64,000 bases of DNA from Phytophthora quininea (GCA_011947345.1 JAAVTG010000697.1:310001-374000); one strand, 5' to 3'; shown: positions 23,580 to 35,100, counted from the first letter of the stretch. A program made the numbers and translations. The notes: generated by a model not told the origin, from the sequence alone.

Positions 23580-24780
23580 AGGGCTCAGCCCCCAAGAGCT
23601 CCGTGCTCTATAACACGGAACGTGTATGCAAGCCGGGCTTGCTGGACGTCCTGGCGGACGTCAAGGGCTTCGACAAGCCGTGGGTAGTCTTGATAGACTC
23701 TGGGGCGTCTGGCAACTATGCCAGACGCTCCACCGTTCAAGGTAGCCAGCGGTACGCTGAGGCTCTGGAAGAGCGAAGTGGTGACACGGTCACTGTCCGT
23801 CTCGCGACGGGGGCCCATGTTACGGTGCCGAGGGTCCCAATGGACCTGGGGCTGAAGTTCTTGGATTTCGATAGCGTGGAACGCCGTCTGGTCCTTGACC
23901 TGGATTCGAGGTACAACCTCATCCTTGGCATGGCGTCGCTGGAGCGCCACGAGCCATGGATCGATTGACGGTCGAATACCTTGGGCGCTACGCGCATCTC
24001 TCATAGCGGAGCTTTGGCGAGTCATGAACCCACCTCTGCTAGGAAGCAGAAACGCTTTTGGCGCGAGCACTGGGCCGAGTCGGTCATGGTGCTGGATGTC
24101 GATGTGTCCGAGTTGGTGGACAGCACCGTGAAGGACTGTAGTCCTGAAGAGCCTTTGAGGGCTGTTAATTGTGCAGTGGCACGTACTCCACTGAGCTTCG
24201 TCGGTCGTGGACCGAGCGAGTCGCTGGATGTCCGAAGTGACACTGGGCCTTCAGAGAAGGTCGTTACGTCGACTGCGGCGAGTGCCGGCCGCGATCAAAG
24301 ATCTCGCGACGCTTCGCGTGGCACCCTCGGGCGAATCCCCTCATTTGAGAAGCGCCGGTGGAGCAGTGAGCTCTCCGTCCCCGTCTGGACGAGCCTCGGT
24401 GAAGCGAAGGCGTCGGAAAGCGCGGTGCGCGCGACACAAGGTGTCTGTAGCGCCAAGGGCGTCGACCGCGCCGAGCGGTGCTCAGCGGTCGGGCTGTGAA
24501 CAGCTCTACACTCGTCGACGGAGTGACGGGTGCGGTCGAAGGAGGCATGCGCCTCGATGACCTGCCAAGTGTTGGCGAGCTCTTAGAGCTGGACGAAATG
24601 TCCGTCGCCGAGTTTGGGGGCGCTGAAGGACGGCGAGCTCGCCGAAGTGGTCATCATTCGACCCGAAGACGAGTTGAACTCATCGTCCCTCGTGGACGAG
24701 TCAGTTTTGGTCGAGACCAAAAGGCATTGAATGTGTGAAGTGGGTCAGCGATCCTAAAGGACCGAACTGATCCCTTCTAT
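23580..24780 (+). CDS. Element A protease and connector
   Basis: Aspartic protease with [15 protein letters not shown] and [15 protein letters not shown] after HEPWID at 23968, then a connector (SRKQ-type basic and Ser-rich, [19 protein letters not shown]) in shifting frames up to the RT. Matches A' almost base for base, including the TGA, so the lesion is inherited, not local. Confidence 0.85.
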
Positions 24781-26366
24781 TCTTTACTCAAGGAGTATGG
24801 AGGCGTCGTCTCAAAGGAGCCACCTAGTGGCCTCCCTCCTGACCGAGGGGTCCGTCATGAAATTGACCTGGTTCCCGGAACGAAGTACTGCGTCACACGC
24901 CAGTGGTCCTTACCAAAGGAGCAGTGCGACGTCATTGACGCCTTCTTCCGTGCTAAGCACGCGGCAGGGCCTGTGCGTGAGAGCAAGTCTCCGCACTCCA
25001 CGCCGACGTTCTGTGTCAGAAAGCCGAACGGCAAGTGGCGCATTGTTCATGCTTTCAATAAGCTGAACGCGGCCACGATCCCGGTGCAGACGCCGATTCC
25101 TAGGAAGGATGTTCTTCAGAACAACATGGTTTGTTGTACCATGTATAGCGCGCTCGACCTAGTCGATGGCTATTACCAACTGCTCATGCGAGCGAGCGAT
25201 GTGCCGCTGACAGCGGTGAGCACCCCGAGCGGCATGGTCTGGGAGTGGCTCGTTATGCCCTAGGGCTGTCGAACGCGCCAGCGACGTTCAATCGTCTGGT
25301 GACGCAGCTTTTCTGGCCCCATCGGGCGTATGCACAGACATACTTCGACGACATCTTCGTCCATAGTCGTGCTGAGCACGGAAGGACTGACGTCAAGATG
25401 CACGTTGAGCATCTGCGAGCGGTGCTCGAGTGCATGCGCACGAACAAGTTGTATGCCAACGTAGACAAGTGTGTCTTTGGCGCCGAGGAGATTCCCTTCC
25501 TCGGCTGCTTCATTGGGAAGCGTGGCTTGCGGGCAGATCCTGCCAAGATCAAGGCCATAGTGGACTGGCCGGTTCCCTTGAACCAGAAGGACCTTCGCAA
25601 GTGGCTTGGCCTCGCCAGTTACTTGCACAAGTACAGCGAGAACTACGCTGAGCTGGCTAGGCCATTGTCCAATCTCCTTAAGAAGGATGCGGACTGGTGT
25701 TGGCGTGCTGATCACGAGGCTGCGTTTGCGCAGATCAAGGAGAGCCTCCTGCAGGCACCGATATTGGCGCTGCCAGACCCTGATCGTCCGTTCAGTGTCG
25801 TCTGTGACGCCTCCGACTTTGCCATCGGCTGCGCTTTGCTACAAGCGGACGTCGATGGGCGTGAACGCATGATCGCGTTTGAGTCTCGCCTGCTTAAATC
25901 TGCGAAGAAGAACTACCCAGTTCACGACAAGGAGCTACTTGCGATGAAGTACGCTCTCGTCAAGTTCAGGGTGCACCTGCTCGGCTCTAAGCCGTTCGTG
26001 ATCTTCACGGATCATGCGTCACTACGCACTGCGACACTGTTGCCTCACCTCTCGCAGATAATGGACCGCTGGCTCTCCTTCTTTGCGGAGTATAACTTCG
26101 AGGTGAAGTACAAGCCTGGCAGACAGAACGTCCTGGCCGATGCGCTGTCGCGCCGGCCGGACTATGAGCTTTCTCATGTCACGATGGTGAAGTCGTCGGT
26201 GACGGATTTGATCTGATCAGCGTATGCACAGGACGAGTCCTGCGTCGCATTGCTGCGCGCTCTGGGGAGCGAGGAGTTTAAAGACTCGAAGACAGAACTG
26301 TCTGGGCGCTTGCGCGCGACTGCATCGCTACGCCTGCGAGGGCGGCCTGCTGTAGTACAGTACTGG
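24781..26366 (+). CDS. Element A reverse transcriptase and RNase H
   Basis: Same domains as A': LPKEQCDVIDAFFRAKHA, TPTFCVRKPNGKW, YSALDLVDGYYQL, LGLSNAPATF, TYFDDIFVHS, WLGLASYLHKYSENY; RNase H with CDASDFAIG, HDKELLAMKYA, FTDHASLRT, LADALSRRP. The 323-residue ORF 25245-26216 is identical in protein to its A' counterpart. The one-base loss after WEWLVMP (near 25263) and the TGA after VTDLI (26216) are also identical. A short stretch to 26366 (LLYYSTG-type ending) runs into the embedded LTR. Confidence 0.93.
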
Positions 26367-27200
26367 TGTGATGTAGCGATTCTCCAAGATCGCGGCAGCC
26401 AACTATCACCTCTACTATTGGCGAAATCAAGTTACTATTTTGGGCCAATCCCAGGATCAGGCGAAGGTTCGTTAACCTCAGGGTATCGCTAACCTGTGTG
26501 CCACTATACCGAGGTGGTCACTACTCCGAAGGTTCGTCTGGTCGCGAGGCTGAATGAGTGGCCCTGCTAGCACCGACCTTATTTCACTTGATATTTGTAT
26601 AGAATTATCGGGAAGAGTAGATTTAGACAGAGTAAGAGCCCGCGAGGGCGATACAAACAGAGCAGGTATTTCCCCTTACTACCCAAGTGGCCAAGCGTCC
26701 TAGGTAAGCACCTTGCCCTTTGTGTTGGATTATGCCTGCCAGCGAACACAGACCTTCGTGAAGTGAGTGTTCGTTTGGTCAGGCCAAGAGTGAAGAGTGG
26801 TAGTTAGAGTGTATTTTGGCTTGACCCTATTGATAGTGTTGGGCGAAAGGGCCCTTGTGTGTGGAGTGCTAGTCGCATTCCAACGTGACTTCCAACCGGA
26901 GTTATACTCCGGCGCCCCTGTAAGAGAGTCCACGGGACTAGGCAACCTTCGTCTGCTGGTGCCACTGGGTTTGGAGTGTGAGAGAGTGTTTGGACGTACA
27001 GGCGAAAGCTCCTGCCTGTAGCGTCAGTTTATATTTGCCTACAGCATAGACAGTGAGTGGAGGCCACACCGGCTCGGGCAAGGTCGGATCTGGTTCCTTC
27101 AGATCATGACCAACATTCGCCTGACGATCGGGAAGGTGTATTGTTGTGTGCGGAAGCTCGCTGCTACATTAGCGAAAGTTCAGTGGATTCCTACACCACA
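26367..27200 (+). repeat. Solo LTR of a D-like family inside A pol
   Basis: 834 bp, TGTGATGTAG to ACACCACA, flanked by the 4-bp duplication CTGG (26363-26366 and 27201-27204). Removing it with one target copy leaves the pol frame continuous into the integrase zinc domain. Ends and duplication size match element D (TGTGGTGTAG...ACCACA, 4 bp), so I infer a relative of D as the source. No coding inside. Confidence 0.88.
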
Positions 27201-28905
27201 CTGGTCTGGATGATCCTCCTCGCGTCGTGGTGCCTCACGATGAGGACCTCAAGCATCGGATACTTTACGAGGTTCATGACGCTCCCACGAGCGGCCACCT
27301 TGGTTGCGAGAAGACCTACAGCTCCGTGAGCTCCCTGTACTGGTGGCCCAAGCTGTACAAGTGGGTCAGCACATATGTGCGCACGTGTGAGATGTGTCAA
27401 CGGGTCAAACCCGCGCCGCATGCGGCGGCGCCGCTGGCGAGCTTGCCAGTATCCAGCGGGTATTGGCAGTCCATGAGTATGGACTTTGTGTTTGGTCTGC
27501 CGAAGGACTCGGTAGGCAACACGGGTATTGTGGTCTTTGTTGACCGATTGAGCAAGATGGTTCACTTAGCGGCGGTGCCGGACTCCATTGATGGAGAGGG
27601 TACAGCCTCGCTGTTCATCGTTCGAGTCTTTCAGCACAGGCTGCAGGAGACGATCGTCTCGGATCGTGATCCGCGCTTCACGGGAAGGTTCTGGACGTCC
27701 GTCTTCAAGGTGCTAGGCACACGACTGGATATGTCCACAGCGGATCACCCGCAGACCGACGGTCAGACCGAACGCGTCAACCGCGTCGTCGAGGACGTCT
27801 TGCACAGTGTGTGCGCTGAAACTCCGAATCGGTGGAGCGCTATGCTCCCGCTTGTCGAGTTTGCATTGAAAAATGCAGTGCATGCCTCTACAGGCTTCAC
27901 TCCGTTCTACGTGAACGGCTTAGCGCACCCGCGCGACCCCTTTTCCCTACCACTTCGTGGCCACGGGCTTGGTGGGGGAGGGACAGCTCCCGAGCTTGCT
28001 GATGTCAGTCCTCTTGCGGTGCGCAAGCAAGTCGATGACCTTTTCTCAACGAAGTTAAGCGTCTTACGCAGTGTGCGTGATGCGATGGCTGAAAGCCAAG
28101 ATGTTCAGAAGGAACAAGCTGATGCAAAAGGCAGAGGCAATATGGTGGAATTCCAGGTCGGGGACCTTGTTTTATTAAACGCTAAGAACCTGCCTACACA
28201 TGCAGTATCTGCCGTCTTCAAGACGAAACTCCGACCACGGTTCATCGGACCGTTCAAGGTCGTGGCCAAGAAGGATCTTGCATACACGCTGAACCTCCCA
28301 GCGAAGATGCGAACACATCCCGTGTTCTACGTGGGCTTGCTAAAGCCATACCAGAACCCCGCGGGGGTGAGCGCGGAGGCGCTGGCGCCACAGGCGGCGC
28401 CGACAACGCTGAGTAGACGAACTGCTGCAGCCCGGTCAGTTGACCCCGAAGCTCCGCGAGCCCTGGCTCCTGAGCGCGAAGACGATCGGAGATCGATTGC
28501 GGGGCCTCGAACCACTCCACCCGCTGCTGCAGATCCGTCAGATCTTGATCGTAGCGATCAAACGTCTCCCAGACGTCTCGTGTCTGGCGAGCGAGCTCTC
28601 CCGCAGCGAGCGAACACGGTGCAGCATGGCTGACACCTCCGACTGACGCGCCCAGCGCGAGCCAGGAATCGGATTCCTATGGTCATCGACCATCCGACCA
28701 TCGCCCACCTCCGGCGCTGCTCGATGAGCACGGTGACCTCCACTATCCCGTGGAGCGTCTTCTAGCACGCCGCCGAAGTAAGGGTCAAACCCAGTATTTG
28801 GTGAAGTGGAGGGGTTACCCTCACTGCCAGAACTCGTGGGAATACGAGGTGCCTCTAAGGCAAGACTGCCCTGACGTCGTGGACGCTTTTGATCGGGCTG
28901 ATCAG
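27201..28905 (+). CDS. Element A integrase with chromodomain
   Basis: HHCC zinc domain (HRILYEVHDAPTSGHLG, CEMCQRVKP), DDE core (MDFVFGLPKD, VSDRDPRFTG, DGQTERVNRVV), GPY/F-like part (FIGPFKVVAKKDLAYTLN, RTHPVFYVGLLKPYQ), and chromodomain (VERLLARRRSKGQTQYLVKW, GYPHCQNSWEYEV). A frame change between about 28600 and 28750 separates integrase from chromodomain. From about 28265 on it begins to differ noticeably from A'. Coding may read on to 29259 beyond the chromodomain. Confidence 0.9.
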
Positions 28906-29212
28906 GGCACCCTGGGGGCTCACGGTCGACTCGTCGACCGAGCCGCGGTTCTCGCCACTAGTGCGAGGCGCGTCCGGGTCAGAACCAGAGCTCATGCTCT
29001 GATCCGGGGCTGGTTCAGCCAGCGACGCCTCTCTGAGAAGCAGGAGCGAAATGGGACGTACCCGTGCCGGTGGCACGCGCAGAGCGCGAACGAGGACCCT
29101 CGTGCGAGACTTAGCGAAGTTAAATTACAGACGTCGTTCGACGCGAACGTCTGCTTCGCTGAAGCTTGCATGCAGGTTGTCGAACGACTGCAACTTGCGG
29201 CCGTGTTCGGCT

Positions 29213-30062
29213 CAAGTCTGGAAGGCCGAGAAATACTTTGGCTGTCTCTCCAGGCTTGAGAGCGATGGGATTCTTCCGCATCTGCGGCACCGAGCCGCCG
29301 CTCGCTTGAGCGTGTAGACGTTGGCGATATTCCGCCACGTTCGCCACCTGCGGTGTCAGGAACCGCTCGTGGAGCGCTTAACGAGTCGCCAGCTCGGCGT
29401 CCGTGCGGGCTGGAGGCCCCACGATATAGCTCGCGAGCGATGAGCAGCTCGGGCCCGCTCGGCCGCATCGCGCGGCTTGAAACCGTAGTCGCGCCGCGAC
29501 GGATTCAGCAGTGGCTGTGCCACGGGGTGCATGGAGCGCGCGTACGATCGGCTCGCGAGCGCGGTCTTGGCCCTCGTCGAGGTCGTTCGTGATGACACGC
29601 TCGCCAGAGCTGTCGCCCTCATCGCGCGGAGGCAGCGGCGGAACTGAGGGCAGGGCGCTCAACACAAAGGCCGACGGCCTGGCTTCCGGGAACGGACATG
29701 GTGTCCGCAGAGGCGGTCGTTGACCGGGCGGCGTGCGTGCGTCACGCGGAGAGCACGGCGTACGCGGAGGAGATCGCGGCGCAGGGCTTCCAGCCCCTGG
29801 TGAAGCGCCCGAGCGATCATCGCGTACTGGCGTATCGCCACCTTGGTCGTCCGACTCCTCATAGTCGACCTCGACCTCGCCCTCCTCTTGGGGCGAGCGA
29901 GGGCGCCGTGTCGGCGATGACAGCGGACTCCCACCTCGATACGAGGTCACGTCGCTGCCGGCTTGACTGCCGGGACTGCCCATCGGGCTGCACATGGTGC
30001 GATCTCCGTAGATCTGGCGATGCGCCGCGAAGTACTCCGCAACGGAGAGCGTGTGGGTGGCC
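29213..30062 (-). CDS. Antisense ORF between pol and 3' LTR of A
   Basis: Minus-strand reading with an ATG at 29995 (MCSPMGSPGSQAGSDV) and open sequence upstream of it (LSVAEYFAAHRQIYGDR). Contents: Ser/Pro-rich, acidic EVEVDYEESDD, PPLPPRDEGDSSGERVITND, then after two compensating shifts LASYIVGPPARTDAELATR and FLTPQVANVAEYRQRL. The same protein order is on the opposite strand of A' (4600-5432), so the reading is conserved across copies. No known domain seen, no CCHC. Could be an accessory protein or a captured Gag-like piece. Confidence 0.45.
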
Positions 30063-30251
30063 TGGGGCCGGCTTGAAGGCGCGCACGAACGCTGGGGTGC
30101 TGTGACCAGCGTGACGGGAAGGCCTGCAAGTGTTCAACACTTGAGGCGGATGAAGAATAGGCTCGTTGAGCCAACGGCGGCCTCGTTGAGGCGAAGCGAC
30201 CTTGCTAAGGCAGTTGTGGATTCGATGTATCCACTGTTTGGAGGGGTAAGG

Positions 30252-30619
30252 TGTAACAGGGTTACACGAAAGTCACGCCCGTGCGTTGACTTTAGAGGTT
30301 GCACAAAACTCTTAACTGTGTGTAGAGTTTTGACTCTGTAGCCATTGGCTCTCCACCACTCATTTACATATTTTTAGATTAACTATGTTATATAGTTTAG
30401 TCTATACATTTATAAGCAAGGTCAGATAACAATTCAATTCAGTTCTATTTTGCAGTTAATCTGTGTAGTCCTTGTTTTAAGGGACACTGACTCTGCGAGT
30501 CCTACTTACGGGACTGTACTTGGTTCTTGTATAGAACCGAAGGCTGGAAGCCTAAGACACTGACTCGTGGAGTCGTACGTCTTCCACTGTGCACCTGCAC
30601 TGCTACGCAGCCCGCTACA
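30252..30619 (+). repeat. 3' LTR of element A
   Basis: 368 bp, TGTAACAGGGTTACA to CCCGCTACA, preceded by polypurine tract GGAGGGGTAAGG (30240-30251). Followed directly by target copy CAATC (30620-30624). Confidence 0.93.
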
Positions 30620-30624
30620 CAATC

Positions 30625-33298
30625 TGCATTTTGCCCTCACCAACACAAGCGCATCAACAACCAAGCTTCAGTACCTCAACAACCTCACAAACTGACACCT
30701 CTTCCTTATCTTTTGCGCACCGTTGATTCGCAGAAGTCGACAACTACGCTCACGACCATGACCAGGGGCCGTACAGTGTTTTGAGCGACTGGAGCAATCT
30801 GAGCGACGCCAGAACAAGGAGCGTGGACCCAAAGACAAGCAGACGCAAGGCCGCACAACTGGAGAAAACGCTAACAACAACAACAAGAACAACAAAACGA
30901 AGGACGGTGCTGGTGGAAACAAAGGTCAGCAGCAGTCGCAGCAGAATAACAATCAAAACACAAGAGCAACAAATGGTGCAAGTTGCGCAAGATCAGCTCG
31001 AATAGCGATAGCGACTGTTTTTACCCAGCAAAAGAATGCCTAGAAGACCAATAACAACGCACCCGTGGTGTCATAGAAATCTGAAGAGGCCAAGCTCCTG
31101 CAGACTCAGATGGAAGACTCTTTCTCTGAGTACGAGTTCAGTGAAAACAGTAAAACTAAGGTCATCAATAGCACCTTAAGAGCCAAGTCGGCTGTCGCGT
31201 CCAATGCGCCTACGCTTCTGAGTGTCGGGAACGATGGAAACTCGAGTAGCCTTAGTGAATACTGGCTGCGAGAAGAGCTACATCAACGATAAGTTACTTG
31301 ACGTGAATCAGTCCCTTGGAGTGGACATGACGCCAAGCAACACGGAGTTTGAGCAAGTTGAGGGGTACGTTCGAGCATCAGGAGCGAGTACGGTGAAGTT
31401 TCGTTTTCTGGTTTTGAATTACAGCTATCGTATGTTCGAAGTCATCCGCAACACAAAGGACGAGATGGTCACCGGACGTGGCATCTGAAGTGCACTTGGA
31501 ATAATCGTGAACTTCCGCGATGGAATCATCGAGTGGAACGGCAACACCATGCAAATGAATACCAGATCGATGGCGGGTTTAGTGGAGCTGCATCCAGAGC
31601 CAGAAGTCGAAGCCGAACTCAAAGACATTAACGACACCTTCGCCAATCTCACAGAAATGGTCGGCGATGCGAACATTGATGAAAAACATATAGGCAGGTG
31701 CTGGAAATACTGGAGGAGATTGAACAACTTTACGACGACCACTTGGGACGGATGAAGCTGACAGACTACGTGCTACTAAATGTGAACAACTATTGTCAGC
31801 CTTCCGCAACCCAACGAGATGAAAGGCGTGATCAAAGGGATGAAGTCGCACGATAAGCAGCGCATGACAGACCAGTTGATGCAAGCAGCATCAACAGTGC
31901 AAACCGTGTTCAGAGCTCCAGCACAGCCGATGACAGTACCCCAACGTACAGGAGGTCTATCAAATCACTTCATCACGCGAGTTCGCGGCCAAGAAAGTTA
32001 CGAAGATCCATCAGACGCCGGCGAGCACCACCATAGCCATAATCAATGGCATCATGGACACAAAGACTAACTGTTTATATGACGATGTAGTTCATAGAGC
32101 GAGGCCCTAGGCAAAAAAAGAGAAACAAAGGTAGTAAAAGCAAACCAAAAACGAAGCACACCTTAATTTGCCCTCAAGAAGACAAGCACGACAACAGCTA
32201 CTACATCAAGCGCTACAACAACTATTATTCCAACAACTGTCGTCCACTAACAACTCCAGCACCCCGCAAGCGGCGTCCACTGTCGAATTCACGCCGAAGT
32301 CGACTACTATACTCCTGTACAAGCACGATCGCATAGCATCCCCAAGGCAATGCAGAAAGCGGCGATGGAGGAAATTCAACGGCTCATATAAAACGATGTG
32401 ATTGAGCAGAATTTGGATATTGAGTAGACCTCGCCAGCCTTCTTTCTAGCCGAACCGAACGGACGGCTCCGTCTGTACTCAGGCTTCTGAGAGCGTGCGA
32501 AGCCGCAAGGCAGACCACAAGCCTACGGCAAGCTACCGCCGTTGACCTTACACGTGGTGGATCCTTTTGACGTGATTCAAGTGGACACCACTAGGCCATG
32601 TGAACCCAAAGGACAGTTTGTCTTGACAATCATTGACGAAGCGACACAGTGGCTCGAAGTCGCAATCCGATAAAAGTGCATAAAAATTTGGTGCTACCTG
32701 GTTGTGTCGCTACCCGCGTCCGAAGCAGGTCATTTTCGATCGCAGGAATGAGTTCAACAACAGTGAGTTTTGCGAAATACTATTAAGCTACGCGAGCATG
32801 GGCAAACCACTTTTGGTGAAGAATCCGCAGACTAAAGCTATCTGCGAGAGAGTGCACTTGGTGCTCAACAACTGTCTGCGCTGTTACCAAGGACAAGATT
32901 GGCAAAAGATCGTGCAGTATGCAGCATTTGCTGTCCGTCCCAGCTACTATATCATCCTAGAAACGATGCCAGCATATTTCGTATTGGGCCAGGATTTGAT
33001 GACGCGTCAACTCCATGAAGCGAGCTGGAGCTACTTGACCAAGCGCCAATTCGACGTCATCCTGCGTGAAAATGATTGTGAAAATGCACAACGACTCCAA
33101 CACTTCTATCACGCTGGAGACCACATGATGCTGCGCATTCTAGCCAAAGATCGCAATAACCAGCAACGCGAAGCCGCCAAGGGCCCATTTGCGATTACGG
33201 ATGTTCACGATAACGGCGCTGTGACACTCGATTATGGAGTGGCGAAGAAACGAGTGAACATACGCAGACTTTTCCTTGCTGAGCATGGGGCCAAGTGA
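30625..33298 (+). pseudogene. Ty3/Gypsy relic E with internal deletion
   Basis: Gag tail rich in Asn, Gln and Lys (30790-31000), aspartic protease (VALVNTGCEKSYINDKLLD, active site NTG instead of DTG) at 31240-31560, RT entrance (KAMQKAAMEEIQRLI, SPAFFLAEPNGRLRL) at 32340-32480, then directly integrase: FDVIQVDTT, VLTIIDEATQWLEVA, QVIFDRRNEFNNSEF, TKAICERVHLVL, ending at 33298. RT catalytic part and RNase H are missing, so about 1.5-2 kb was lost. Several stops and shifts. LTRs not found. The stretch 31884-32290 is low-information, Gln/Asn/His-rich. Confidence 0.78.
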
Positions 33299-33606
33299 CA
33301 TACCACGCGTGCCTGATGCGTCGTTGCTCATGGTTGATGCCATTGTCGGAATTCGGCTACGCTGATGCTTTGGACTAATGTCAGTTGGAACCACGTCTTC
33401 ATATATTACCTGTCTCTAGTTGAACTAACCTTGTGCCTGAGTAGCAGGCCGAGGAATCAATCTTGCTTCGTCTTTTGCCAAGACGAGCACAGGCAGCTTG
33501 AACCTCACTGCTCAGCCAAAGGCCAAGACAGCTTCGGAAGATCCCGCTGCGTGCCAAGGGTTATCACTAGCGCTGGTGCAAGCTTGATCTTTCATGGTAA
33601 CATATT

Positions 33607-33807
33607 CACGGAATTTCAAGAGGTACTATTCGCCGACTTGCTCATCGTGCCGGTGTCATTCAAATGCCCAGTTTGGTGTGTGAGGAGATTCGAGAAGTGC
33701 TCAAAGTATTCGTCCCCAACCTCGTGCGCGATGCAGTGGTTTACACCGAGCATGCCAATCGGAAAACTGCTATCATGATGGATATCATCTACGCTCTCGA
33801 GCGTTAA
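33607..33807 (+). pseudogene. Histone H4-like pseudogene
   Basis: In one frame the translation follows the histone fold of H4: GISRGTIRRLAHRAGV, CEEIREVLKVFVPNLVRDAV, VYTEHANRKTAIMMDIIYAL, ER, then TAA where H4 has Gln, followed by GCTL. These align with the canonical H4 IRRLARRGGV, EETRGVLKVFLENVIRDAV, YTEHAKRKTVTAMDVVYAL segments. The N-terminal tail upstream is not readable in frame (TAA at 33598). Functional H4 is nearly invariant, so this divergence implies a decayed gene or retrocopy. Confidence 0.78.
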
Positions 33808-34058
33808 GGATGCACCCTCTCCTGATTGGATCAATAGGCAGACATCATCAACCAATACAAACAATTTCAACTTTTGCATGATCGCAGGCAGACGAACACG
33901 CTTAACACAGACTGGTCAACAGATAAGCTGTAGGAAAATCTGAGCAAATTATTACTTTTCCAACATTGCCTCAGCGGGGTGCAGCTTGGTCTTAATCGTC
34001 AACATGAGCCACTTCATCGATACTTGCACGATACTCACTTTCCTCCTTATCTTCGTAC
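33808..34058. other. No recognisable feature
   Basis: AT-richer spacer with short ORFs only; nothing I can name. Confidence 0.3.
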
Positions 34059-34589
34059 ATGTATATTGGAGCTGCAGTTCTTACGAACTGTGACTTCCCA
34101 CCGCCAGAAGTTTCGTTTGATGATGTCATTTCAAGTACACTAACCACCGCAATTAGTAACTCTAATTTGTGTGGGGCTGGAAAGCCAGAAAAACTTAATA
34201 CTGTTTGTGGTGGAGCGGCAGAGTACGACAACTCAAGTTCATCCACTCACGAACATTCTCCAAGCCTCGCACAAGCTCTTCAACCGCCTTTGCCGTACAC
34301 TATACAGTTTGCACGTGACCCAATCTCTCGTGCTCCTACAACATCGCCTTCTGCGTCTGTGCATCAACTGGCTACGGAAAACAGTAGATACCCGTACCTC
34401 ATTGTTGCCGCAATGGAGCGGGCTAGACGCTTAGCTGACAGCCAGCAGCGAAACTTGCACAGGGTCGACGACACTGACGCTGACGGGTTGTGTGTCCCTG
34501 AAGCCACTTCAACTCAAGTTGCGCCAGTCGTGCAAGATGAAGTACCAAGAGCTTGGGAAAGTGCAAGCGACAGGTTCAACATGTCGTGA
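34059..34589 (+). CDS. Unrecognised 176-codon ORF
   Basis: Starts with ATG (MYIGAAVLTNCDFPPPEVSF), Ser/Thr/Pro-rich with no transmembrane segment or known motif, ending MS-stop. It overlaps the start of the pogo-like reading frame by a few bases in another frame, so it may be that gene's N-terminal extension or an unrelated flank. Reality as a gene uncertain. Confidence 0.3.
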   Translation: MYIGAAVLTNCDFPPPEVSFDDVISSTLTTAISNSNLCGAGKPEKLNTVCGGAAEYDNSSSSTHEHSPSLAQALQPPLPYTIQFARDPISRAPTTSPSASVHQLATENSRYPYLIVAAMERARRLADSQQRNLHRVDDTDADGLCVPEATSTQVAPVVQDEVPRAWESASDRFNMS

Positions 34590-35100
34590 CAAAGTATGAG
34601 CGCGTCGCTGTTGTCAAGTGGATGATCACAGCGACCAACAAGAGCTCGCGCTTTCTTTTAGGCGCACAATTGATGTATTTCCTGGTTGTTTCCGGGTTGC
34701 ATCCGCTTCAGCAAACTACATGAAAGCTTCGCACTGGTAGGACAACCGGGAGCGGGTTTTAGCAGCATGTGCTGAACCAACAAGTCGCATGTCGGTCTAG
34801 GCGATACAACCTGGAATAAGGGAGCACGTCATGCTCAATGCGTTGCCGGGTCGTGGCCGTCGAGGAGACCTTTGGTCACCTTGGCTACATGATGAGATTC
34901 TGGAAGAGTTTCATCGACTGCGAAAAACTGGATCAAAGATGTCGCCATTGATGTTAGTTAGTATATATTAGAGGTCGATTTCAAAAACGAGGTACTTCGT
35001 AGCGTATCTCTCTCTCGATCATACAGCGGGTCCGTTCCGATACGATGCGGGTCTCGCTCAAGACGGCCATGTGCATTACGCGGGCTCCCTGTTATAGTTT
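34560..35100 (+). pseudogene. Pogo-like transposase relic, N-terminal part
   Basis: Translation across frames gives KYERVAVVKWMI, FRRTIDVFPGCFRV, NYMKASHW, RERVLAACAEPTSRMSV, PGIREHVMLNALPGRGRRG, LHDEILEEFHRLRKTGSKMS. This resembles the DNA-binding front of a repeated oomycete family of pogo/CENP-B-type DDE transposases. The matching rear half is at 37480-38640; a Harbinger transposase and a TIR element lie between. Stops and shifts throughout. Confidence 0.5.

Larger units (their letters stand above)
22126..30619 (+). mobile_element. Full-length Ty3/Gypsy chromovirus A
   Basis: 8.5-kb LTR retrotransposon with a perfect 5-bp target duplication CAATC (22121-22125 and 30620-30624). Order: LTR, primer site, gag, protease, RT-RNase H, [embedded solo LTR], integrase, chromodomain, opposite-strand ORF, polypurine tract, LTR. 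It forms a long inverted repeat with A'. The reading frames contain stops and shifts, several shared with A', so this copy is not autonomous as sequenced. Confidence 0.93.

Noticed and set aside
23585..24070. 161-codon minus-strand ORF, repeated exactly at 10588-11073 plus
   Set aside because: It is the complement of the A/A' protease, so its repetition only reflects the two element copies.
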